Shown here: piece after piece, positions 56,263-64,000 of the stretch
Layout of the letters: every line of letters starts with the position of its first letter
How positions within the stretch are numbered: the stretch's first letter is position 1
Origin: Prorocentrum cordatum
Lineage: Eukaryota; Sar; Dinophyceae; Prorocentrales; Prorocentraceae
Length of the DNA stretch: 64,000 bases
Direction of reading: 5' to 3'
Assembly (NCBI GenBank): GCA_963575745.1
Contig: CAUYUJ010016482.1
Coordinates: 719,543 to 783,542, forward strand
The notes under the pieces: model-generated
Seen by the model: only the letters and a program-made list of their open reading frames with translations
Databases searched by the model: none
Told to the model about the DNA's origin: nothing
Made by a program: the position numbers and the translations under genes

Positions 56263-56575
56263 CCTTGGATGTTCTGTTGCTCTGGCCGACGGAGGGCCTG
56301 CTGTTCTTGAGTGATGTTTTTCTGGTTTACCCAAAATTGTCTATCTGGTTGACCGAAAAGGGTATCCAGCGAAAAGGGGGTGGTGCAACATATTTGGTGC
56401 CCTAGATTTGTAAGGTTGCACTCCAGTGCGCAAGTGTATTGCTGGGTCCTCGCGTGCAGTACATTCGTTGCAACACAGGGCAGGATAATTCCCTGGCGCA
56501 GTACATTTGCAGCACAAATGCCCAAAATCTATGGCACCAACCCCTTTCAGCTGTGCTCCCTTTTGGGTCAACCAA
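56263..56575. other. Unannotated spacer
   Basis: AT-richer than its surroundings; GCAGTACATTYG occurs twice (56455, 56496). No gene recognised. Confidence 0.35.
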
Positions 56576-56812
56576 AGCCCTCCTCCTCGTCTCCTCCTCG
56601 TCCTCCTCATCCTCCTCTTCCTCCGCCCTCCTCCTCCTCCTCCTCCTCCTCCTCCTCCGTCCTTGACTCCTCCTCCTCCCTCCCCCTCCCCTCCCCCCTC
56701 CCCCTCCCTCTCCTCCTCCTCCTCCTCCTCCTCCTCCTCCTCCTCCTCCTCCTCCTCCTCCTCCTCCTCCTCCTCCTCCTCCTCCTCCTCCTCCTCTTCC
56801 TCCTCCCCCCTC
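56576..56812. repeat. (CTC)n microsatellite
   Basis: CTC triplets, near-pure over 56708-56795. Confidence 0.97.
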
Positions 56813-57029
56813 TTGGGTCACGAGGGGTCTATGGGGTTCTGATTGCTCGCCACGACGTGGACCTCTTGGCGGCGCCGCGCTGGAGCTCCCAGGGTCTGCT
56901 CCTTTGCTCTCGGCTCCCGCGCGGGGCCCGCGAGGGGGGCGCGCGGGCGTCCCCCACCCCAAAGCTTCAAGCGCTGGCGAAGCGCAGGCCCACCGTATGA
57001 TCTATTGTGGTCGTGTTTTATTCGCTGTT

Positions 57030-57225
57030 TCGGGGGAGCGAAGGATGACACGAGCATGGAAACTCGGAGGTCCGCGCGGATTTTTCGAATCCTCGCTGGA
57101 CCCCCCTGGCGGCGCCTCCGCTGCCGCCCCTGGCGCGCTCCGCGCGCCAGGGAGGGTGGTCCACCGCGGATCCGAGAAATCCGCGCGGACCTTCGAGTTT
57201 TTATGTTGATGTCCTTCTTCGTTCC
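57030..57225. mobile_element. Fold-back element of the GCGCGGATTTC family, copy 2
   Basis: GGTCCGCGCGGATTT at 57069-57083 is the exact complement of 57177-57191. The arms extend imperfectly to about 57030 and 57225. The centre shares TGGCGCGCTCCGCGCGCCAG with the copy at 32.4 kb. Confidence 0.8.
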
Positions 57226-57426
57226 CCTAATGGTTTGCCGATCGCCGCGGGTCCTCGCACCCCCCCCTGGAGCAGGTTTTGGCTGTCTCTGGCGCCCGAA
57301 CAGGTGGAGTCGATCCCCCACCAGACGCACTGCTTCAAACAGTCGCATTAAGCAGAGGTCCAGAGCCAGACCCCCCCCCCGCCCCTCCCCCCCCCAATGT
57401 CGAAACGCCGAATAAGAAAACGTTCG

Positions 57427-57634
57427 CTATCGGCGGCGAGCGAAGGGGGGAAATGAGAAGGAGAAGGCCTTCTCAGAAGTCGGCGGGGCTTTTCAGGAGG
57501 TGTCTGGCCTTCTGGGAGGTTTTCTGCGTCTTCGGGGAAGGATCAGAACACTTGTCAGAAGGCTGGGGGACCCCCGAGCCTTCTGAGAAGGCACGCCACT
57601 TCTCACTTCCCCCCATCCCTCACCGCCGAATCTA
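57427..57634. mobile_element. MITE-like element, TCGGCGGCGAG family (about 205 bp)
   Basis: Left end ATCGGCGGCGAGCGAAGGGG pairs with right end CCCCCATCCCTCACCGCCGA; further in, GCCTTCTCAGAAG at 57467-57479 is the exact complement of 57580-57592. Arms are about 55 bp. The interior has further GAAGG/CCTTC words. No ORF. Confidence 0.75.
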
Positions 57635-57641
57635 AGCCTCC

Positions 57642-57868
57642 CTCATGGGTTCAGAGGAGATCGGTTCGGAGGATCGCGCCGCATCGCCGATGCATCGACG
57701 ATGCGGCTCGATGCGGCTCGATGCGGAGCCCGATTTTCTCCACGCCGACGGCGCCGATGGATCGCCAACGTCGCCGATGCATCGCATCGGCGATGCACCA
57801 GCTGTACATCGGTGACGCGGCGCGATCCTCCGCTCCCATTTTCTCGGACCCCATCTGGAAATGGCCTC
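57642..57868. mobile_element. MITE-like element, GATCGCGCCGCATC family, copy 2
   Basis: Same interior as copy 1 (CCCGATTTTCTCCACGCCGA) and the same arms: GGAGGATCGCGCCGCATCGC at 57668 against GCGGCGCGATCCTCCG at 57818. The right end CTCGGACCCCATCTGG is intact; the left end is mutated. Confidence 0.8.
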
Positions 57869-58029
57869 AACATGAAAGGTTCTAATATCATTTCGGCCCC
57901 AAGCAGTTCTGGTTTGAGGCGCTCGTCCCTTTGCGATATGTCCTGATATTGCGAAGGCCTTACGGCCGGTGCCGCCGACCCTGAGAACGACGAAGATGAA
58001 AACGAGGGGGGGCAGGGGGAGGAAAATGA

Positions 58030-58196
58030 GTGGGAGGTGGAGGAAAGGTGGAGGAGGTGGATGAGAGAGGAGGAGGGGGGAGAAGGATGTGGAGGAGAAG
58101 CAAGAGGAGGAGAAGGAGGCAGAGGAGAGCAGGAGGAGGGGGAGCAGAGGGGGGAGGAGGAGGAGGAGGAGGAGGAGGAGGAGGAGGAGGAGGAGG
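58030..58196. repeat. (GGA)n microsatellite
   Basis: GGA/GGT triplets, pure over about 58157-58194. Confidence 0.93.
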
Positions 58197-58199
58197 CAA

Positions 58200-58925
58200 G
58201 AGGCTTTCTTGGGACAGCCTTTGGCTCTCTTGAGGCAGTCTTGGGCCGTCCAGGGCTCCTCTTGCGCCGTCTCGAGGCACTCTTGGAGGCCTCCTGGGCA
58301 ATTTGGGGCTCTCCTGGGCTGTCTTGGGGCAGTTTGGGGGCCCCTTGGGAGCCTCTTGGGGCCTCTTGGAGCTTCTTCGGGGCCTCTTGGGGGCCTGTTG
58401 GGGCTGAGAGCTCGAAATGTCCGGTCGGGTCTCCCGTCTGGGCACTCTCCTGGAGCCGTCTTGGGGGCCTCTTGGGCCGTCTCGGAGGCGTCTTGGGCCG
58501 TCTTGGCGCCCTCTTCGGCCGTTAGGGGACCCTCTTGGGGGCCTCTTTGGCCGTCTCGGGGCGATCTTGGGGGCCTCTTGGGCCGTCTTGGCGCGTCGGG
58601 AAGCGTAAGAGGCAAGAACGCCAACATCTTTCAAAAACGTATGAGAAGTCCTTGGGGCGCTCGTGGGAAAGCTCCTGGAGGCCTCTTAGGGGCGCTTTAC
58701 ATGCCTTTTGGGCCGTCTGGAGGACGTCAAGGCGTCTTGGACACATCGTTTGGCGATTCGGGGTTCTCGTGGACTGTCTTTGGGGCCTCTTGGGGCACTC
58801 TTGGCCCGTCTTGGGGCTTTTTTGGGCTCCAGGACTCCCAGGGTGGGGGCGTCGTATCTGACCCCCCCCCCGGGACTCCCCCCGGGATCCCCCCCGGGAC
58901 CCCCCCCCGGCACCCCCCAGCGGGG
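58200..58925 (+). repeat. GGGGCCTCTTGG element, + copy
   Basis: Same layout as at 46.55 kb: unit array, island GAGAGCTCGAAATGTCCGGT (58406), units, A-rich island 58598-58650 (GGGAAGCGTAAGAGGCAAGA), units, then a terminal CCCCCCGGGA run (58861-58915). Confidence 0.78.
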
Positions 58926-59235
58926 GAGTGATCGAATGGAAGGGGCTTCTCTTCGACCGAATTACGACGTTGCTCAACTTCGCTTTGGCTGGCGCGCTGA
59001 GGAGGTCCCTGGGAAAGGGGTGAAACTTCGACGAGCCGAGGGAAATGGGGGAGGCAGGGAAAGGGGACGACAGAGACGACGACCAACGAATGACGGAGAT
59101 GACGACTTGAACGGAAAAGCCCCTCACACACGCCGACAGGGTCGGCGGATGACGGGAAGCGCGAACGAGGAACGAGGAGCGTGGACCGTTTTTCTTAAGG
59201 GAAGCCTTTATATAGGGCTCCGGATTGCATCTTGG
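58926..59235. other. Spacer leading into minisatellite
   Basis: A degenerate first minisatellite unit (GGCGGATGACGGGAAGCGCG) is visible at 59143. No gene recognised. Confidence 0.5.
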
Positions 59236-59239
59236 ACGG

Positions 59240-59990
59240 GCGTTGGCGGATGACGGGAAGCGTCTTCGAGGTACGAGAAGCAAGCGGGACGTTCTGGCTG
59301 AATCCTTGAGTATATATATATATATATATATATATATCTTTATATCTATGGGTTGCGGGGCTGCACGGGATGACGGGAAGCGTCTTCGAGGTACGAGAAG
59401 CAAGCGGGACGTTCTGGCTGAATCCTTGAGTAAATATATATATATATCTTTATATCTATGGGTTGCCGCGCCGCACGGGAGTTTTCGTTGGCGGATGACG
59501 GGAAGCGTCTTCGAGGTACGAGAAGCAAGCGGGACGTTCTGGCTGAATCCTTGAGTATATATATATATATATATCTTTATATCTATGGGTTGCGCGCTGC
59601 AGTTCGTTGGCGGATGACGGGAAGCGTCTTCGAGGTACGAGAAGCAAGCGGGACGTTCTGGCTGAATCCTTGAGTAAATATATATATATATCTTTATATC
59701 TATGGGTTGCGCGATTGCACGGGGGTTTTCATTGGCGGATGACGGGAAGCGTCTTCGAGGTACGAGAAGCAAGCGGGACGTTCTGGCTGAATCCTTGAGT
59801 AAATATATATATATATATCTTTATATCTATGGGTTGCGCGATTGCACGGGGGTTTTCATTGGCGGATGACGGGAAGCGTCTTCGAGGTACGAGAAGCAAG
59901 CGGGACGTTCTGGCTGAATCCTTGAGTATATATATATATATATATATATATATCTTTATATCTATGGGTTGCGGGGCGCACGGCGTTTTT
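59240..59990 (+). repeat. About 120-bp minisatellite with nested (TA)n, six units
   Basis: Each unit: GGCGGATGACGGGAAGCGTC, TTCGAGGTACGAGAAGCAAG, CGGGACGTTCTGGCTGAATC, CTTGAGTA, (TA)n of variable length, CTTTATATCTATGGGTTGCG. Units start near 59247, 59366, 59490, 59608, 59733 and 59860. The conserved half is nearly identical between units; the (TA)n varies. Confidence 0.95.
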
Positions 59991-60004
59991 CATTGGCGGA
60001 TTCC

Positions 60005-60230
60005 CAAAATGGCCATTTCGCTCGAGACATCCTCGAAAAATCGAGGTGTTGGAGGCTATCGTTTAAGACGTCTTATGTCAAAAATGACGGTTTCGCTCGA
60101 GACATCCTCAAAAAAATCGGGATGTTGAAAAATATCAAAAATTTTTGTTATGCATGAAAAATGAGCGTTTCGCTCGAGACATCCTCGAAAAAATGAGATG
60201 CCGACAGAGGTGTTTTAGAACCTCTTAGGT
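60005..60230 (+). repeat. 75-bp repeat with TTTCGCTCGAGACATCCTC
   Basis: The motif falls at 60016, 60089, 60168 and 60270. It is usually followed by GAAAAATCGAGG, which with the preceding CCTC forms a small CCTCGA-AAAA-TCGAGG hairpin. Repeated at 63.2-63.84 kb. Confidence 0.9.
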
Positions 60231-61410
60231 GGTCTGCCGTGCTCCCGTGTGGAGCACGGCAGACCACTGCCATTTCGCTCGAGACATCCTCAAAAAATCG
60301 AGGTGTGGTCTGCCGTGCTCCTGTGTGGTCTGCCTTGCTCCTGTGGTCTGCCGTGCTCCCCACAGGAGCACGGCAGACCGCGCGTAGGAACCGAGAGGAG
60401 CACGGCAGACCAAGACGAGGAGCACGGCAGACCAGGCTTAGGAACCGAGAGGAGCACGGCAGACCAAGACGAGGAGCACGGCAGACCAGGCACCAAGAGC
60501 GCCCTCAAGACGACGGAAAGGATGACCAAGACGAGGAGCACGGCAGACCAAGACGATGAGCACGGCAGACTATGCCCTAAGAGTGCCCTCAAGACGGCCG
60601 AACAACGGCAGACCCCATAGGAGCACGGCAGACCACAGAAGAGCACGGCAGACCAACAGGAGCACGGCAGACCACACAAGAGCACGGCAGGCCACACAGG
60701 AGCACGGCAGACCACACAGGAGCAGGGCAGGCCACAAAGGAGCACGGCAGACCACACAGGAGCACGGCAGACGCCACAGGAACACGGCGGAACCCACAGG
60801 AGCACGGCAGACCCCACAGGAGCACGGCAGAGCAGACCCAAAAGGAGCACGGCAGACCACACAGGAGCAAGGCAAACCACAGGAGCACGGCAGACCACAC
60901 AGGAGCACGGCAGACCCCACAGTAGCAAGGCAGACCCCAAAGGAGCACGGCAGACCACCGGAGCACGGCAGACCACACAGGAGTACGGCAGACCCCACAT
61001 GAGCACGGCAAATCCCAAATGAGCACGGCAGACCACAAGAGCACGGCAGACCACACAGGAGCACGGCAGACTCCACAGGAGCACGGCAGACCACAAAGGA
61101 GCACGGCAGACCACACAGGAGCCCGGCAGACGCCACAGGAGCACGGCAGACGCCACAGGAGCACGGCGGAACCCACAGGAGCACGGCAGACCGCGCGCGG
61201 GTACAACATAAACGCGCCTTTTTGTTGTACCCCGAACGCCGCTGGCGTTTCCCCAACAGGAGCACGGCAGATCTCACAGGCGCGCGGCAGACCCCAAATG
61301 AGCACGGCCGACCACAGGAGCACGGCAGACCCCAAATGAGTACGGCAGACCCAAAAGAGCACCGTAGACGCCTCAGGAGCACGGCTGACCACACAGGAGC
61401 ACGGCAGCCT
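60231..61410. repeat. 20-bp GGAGCACGGCAGACC array with orientation switches
   Basis: About 45 units of consensus ACAGGAGCACGGCAGACCAC, mostly 18-21 bp apart. Units are inverted at 60231-60245 and 60304-60359 and direct afterwards. The switch points are perfect 15-bp hairpins with 5-nt loops (60231-60265; 60345-60379). Another hairpin, GGGTACAACA, lies at 61199-61232. Confidence 0.95.
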
Positions 61411-61411
61411 G

Positions 61412-62003
61412 GGCCGGTTCCGGCGCCGGCCGGCGCCGGAAAATTGAATTCCGAGGCGGTGCCGAAAAAAGGCCACTCCAAGACATATTTTTCTTTCGAA
61501 AATATTGATTTTCTGCTCCCGGCGCCCGGGAACCCCTTCCGGGCCGCTTCTGGCACCCGGGCCGGCGCTCGAGCCAAACGCCCGGGCCAGCACCCGGGCC
61601 AGCGCCCGGGCCGGTTCCGGCGCCGGCCGGCGCCGGAAAATTGAATTCCGAGGCGGTGCCGAAAAAAGGCCACTCCAAGACATATTTTTCTTTCGAAAAT
61701 ATTGATTTTCTGCTCCCGGCGCCCGGGAACCCCTTCCGGGCCGCTTCCGGCACCCGGGCCGGCGCTCGAGCCGAACGCCTGGGCCAGCACCCGGGCCAGC
61801 GCCCGGGCCGGTTCCGGCGGCGGCCGGCGCCGGAAAATTGAATTCCGAGGCGGTGCGGAAAAAAGGCCACTCCAAGACATATTTTTCTTTCGAAAATATT
61901 GATTTTCTGCTCCCGGCGCCCTGGAACCCCTTCCGGGCCGATTCCGGCACCCAGGCCGGCGCTCGAACCGAACGCCCGGGCCGGCACCTGGGCTGGCGGC
62001 CGA
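61412..62003 (+). repeat. 197-bp tandem repeat, three copies
   Basis: Units start GGGCCGGTTCCGGCG near 61412, 61609 and 61806, each with TTGAATTCCGAGGCGGTGC, ACATATTTTTCTTTCGAAAA and repeated GCCCGGGCCAGC words. Very few differences. It sits as a block inside the 20-bp array. Confidence 0.95.
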
Positions 62004-62111
62004 CGCGCGATGCGCTGCCACAAGCCAGCTTCCCGCAAGATCGGTCCAGAGTGGGAGGGGACGGAGCTGGGCGGGTGAAGGACCACCAGAGCACTGCTCC
62101 AGCCTTCCCTC
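62004..62111. other. Junction sequence between 197-bp repeat and array
   Basis: About 105 bp of unrelated sequence; no feature recognised. Confidence 0.4.
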
Positions 62112-62625
62112 AGCCCTGGGTCTGCTGACCACACAGGAGCACGGCAGACCACACAGGAGCGCGGCAAACCACAAAGGAGCAAGGCAGACCCCAAATGAGC
62201 ACGGCAGTCCACACGTTCGCACGGCAGACCGCACAGGAGCACGGCAGACCGCACATGAACACGGCAGACCAAGAAGGAACACGGCAGACCACACAGGAGC
62301 ACGGCAGACCACACAGGAGCACGGCAGACCACACGGGACACGGCAGACCCCACGGGAGCACGGCAGACCACACAGGAGCACGGCAAACCACACAAGAGCA
62401 CGGCAGACCATACAGGAGCACGCCAGACCACACAGGAGCACGGCAGACCACACGTTCGCACGGCAAACTCCACAGGAGCACGGCAGACCCCAAAGGAGCA
62501 CGGCAGACCACAGGAGCACGGAAGACCGCACAGGAGCGCGGCAGACCACACAGGAGCACGGCAAACCAAGAAGGAGCACGGCAGACCACAGGAGCACCGC
62601 AGACGCCACAGAAGCACGGCAGATC
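62112..62625 (+). repeat. 20-bp GGAGCACGGCAGACC array, second block
   Basis: About 25 direct units continuing the array after the 197-bp repeats. Some units carry TTCG insertions (CACACGTTCGCACGGCA). Confidence 0.93.
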
Positions 62626-62985
62626 GTCGTCGTCGTCATCGTCGTCGTCGTCGTCTTCGTCAATAACGATCTCGAAAATTACGACAAAAAACGATGACAG
62701 AAAACGACCACAAACATAACACAAAAACCAACCGAACACGGAATCCAACAACAAAAAAACAATCAGAAAAACGACCGCAATCATAAATGATAACGACGGC
62801 GACAGCGAGAACGGCAACAGCGGACGATTATAATGAAAACGACGACCACGACAAAGGAAAGGCACGCGACGACGACGACGGACAAACAAAAGACAAGACA
62901 GGCTGGAACAGAAAAAGTAGGCTGGGCGACAACGGGTGGGGGCCCGCGTGGCCGAGAGAAAAGCACGTTGTCGACACCATGATGT
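62626..62985. other. (GTC)n run then A/C-rich spacer
   Basis: GTC triplets at 62626-62660, then ACGAC/ACAAAA-rich DNA with no recognised gene. Confidence 0.55.
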
Positions 62986-63577
62986 GGCCAGGGCAGCAGA
63001 CTACCTCGACAGACCAGCGCGGCAGGCCACCATTTAGTCTGTTCTGTTGCGTTTATGGGTTTCTCTGACGTTCTCGCCAATACGGTCTCTGACGCACGTG
63101 GTGGATAAAAAACTGCGCTTCCCGTTCTTGTCTGGTCAGGTATCTTTATATCTATGGGTTGCGGGGCCGCACGGCGTTTTTCATTGGCGGATTCCCCAAA
63201 ATGGCCATTTCGCTCGAGACGTCCTCGAAAAATCGAGGTGTTGGAGGCTATCGTTTAAGACGTCTTATGTCAAAAATGACGGGCCAGGGCAGCAGACTAC
63301 CTCGACAGACCAGCGCGGCAGGCCACCATTTAGTCTGTTCTGTTGCGTTTATGGGTTTCTCTGACGTTCTCGCCAATACGGTCTCTGACGCACGTGGTGG
63401 ATAAAAAACTGCGCTTCCCGTTCTTGTCTGGTCAGGTATCTTTATATCTATGGGTTGCGGGGCCGCACGGCGTTTTTCATTGGCGGATTCCCCAAAATGG
63501 CCATTTCGCTCGAGACGTCCTCGAAAAATCGAGGTGTTGGAGGCTATCGTTTAAGACGTCTTATGTCAAAAATGACG
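62986..63577 (+). repeat. 296-bp tandem duplication
   Basis: GGCCAGGGCAGCAGACTACC at 62986 and 63282 begins two apparently identical 296-bp copies. The second half of each copy (ATCTATGGGTTGCGGGGC through TCAAAAATGACG) also matches 59955-60084. Confidence 0.97.
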
Positions 63578-64000
63578 GTTTCGCTCGAGACATCCTCAAA
63601 AAATCGGGATGTTGAAAAATATCAAAATTTTTTGTTATGCATGAAAAATGAGCGTTTCGCTCGAGACATCCTCGAACAAATGAGATGCCGACAGAGGTGT
63701 TTTAGAACCTCTTATGTCAAAAAAGACGTTTTCGCTCGGGACGTCCTCAGAAAATGAGCAGGTGGTCTGCCGTGCTCCCGTGTGGAGCACGGCAGACCAC
63801 GGCCATTTCGCTCGAGACATCCTCAAAAAATCGAGGTGTGGTCTGCCGTGCTCCTGTGTGGTCTGCCGTGCTCCTGTGGTCTGCCGTGCTCCCCACAGGA
63901 GCACGGCAGACCGCGCGTAGGAACCGAGAGGGGCACGGCAGACCAAGACGAGGAGCACGGCTGACCAGGCTTAGGAACCGAGAGGAGCACGGCAGACCAA
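63578..64000. repeat. Second copy of the 60.08-60.44 kb segment
   Basis: 75-bp units, the 15-bp hairpin (63764-63798), inverted then direct 20-bp units, in the same order as at 60.08-60.44 kb. About 65 bp more (an extra TTTCGCTCGGGACGTCCTC unit) precede the hairpin. The array runs off the window. Confidence 0.95.

Noticed and set aside
59225-59990. Protein with YIYIYI repeats
   Set aside because: It is the (TA)n part of a 120-bp minisatellite; frame and length vary from unit to unit.
60001-60030. Spliced-leader-like ATGGCCATTTCGCTCGAG
   Set aside because: Similarity to the dinoflagellate leader is confined to GCCATTT and CTCAAG-like ends in one repeat variant; the other units of the same repeat lack it.
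60231-62625. CRISPR-like regular array of 20-bp repeats
   Set aside because: Units abut with only 4-6 nt of near-constant sequence between cores, so there are no spacers; orientation switches and a eukaryotic context also argue against it.

Overview
The window looks like nuclear DNA of a dinoflagellate. It is GC-rich and carries very long trinucleotide and dinucleotide tracts, degraded non-LTR retrotransposons (LINEs) whose proteins have dinoflagellate-like domain wording, and large amounts of tandem and fold-back repeats. No bacterial-style operons, no tRNA or rRNA genes and no clear single-copy cellular gene were recognised. The taxon is an inference from sequence character; no search was run.

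Layout. 0-0.9 kb: one coiled-coil hypothetical ORF, open at the window edge. 1.1-2.6 kb: (CTC)n tracts. 2.6-13.6 kb: the best-preserved element, a LINE on the + strand with ORF1 (zinc finger, Ala/Glu coiled coil), ORF2 endonuclease and reverse transcriptase, then RNase H and a C-terminal zinc finger. ORF1 and ORF2 share a frame and are separated only by a TGA in the context TGA-CTAG. ORF2 is split just after the RT catalytic VDD motif by a 4.1 kb insertion that is itself a huge diverged inverted repeat (arms about 7.49-8.89 and 9.58-10.86 kb). 13.6-20.3 kb: more (CTC)n, a heavily decayed second LINE ORF2, and two further ORF1-like reading frames, each interrupted by one in-frame TAG.

20.5-34 kb: microsatellites, fold-back (MITE-like) elements, a 90-bp triplet repeat and a 0.75 kb tandem duplication. 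34.6-45.9 kb: a satellite-rich block with a 90-bp family, a 98-bp satellite built on the perfect palindrome GGTGACACGTGTCACC, (CA)n, 33-bp repeats, a 1.85 kb (ACT)n array, (TCG)n arrays, (TA)n, (GA)n and a 150-165-bp satellite. 46.5-53.8 kb: a dispersed GGGGCCTCTTGG element, more 150-165-bp satellite, a decayed gene family (WWL motif) and a composite repeat of about 2 kb that includes the 90-bp family. 54-58 kb: four fold-back elements of two or three families. 58.2-64 kb: another GGGGCCTCTTGG element, a 120-bp minisatellite with nested (TA)n, and a dense array of a 20-bp unit (core GGAGCACGGCAGACC) that changes orientation at perfect hairpins and is interrupted by a 197-bp satellite and a 296-bp tandem duplication.

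The identifiable proteins all belong to retrotransposition. ORF1 would bind RNA, the endonuclease nicks the target, RT copies the RNA and RNase H removes it. None of the copies here looks intact.
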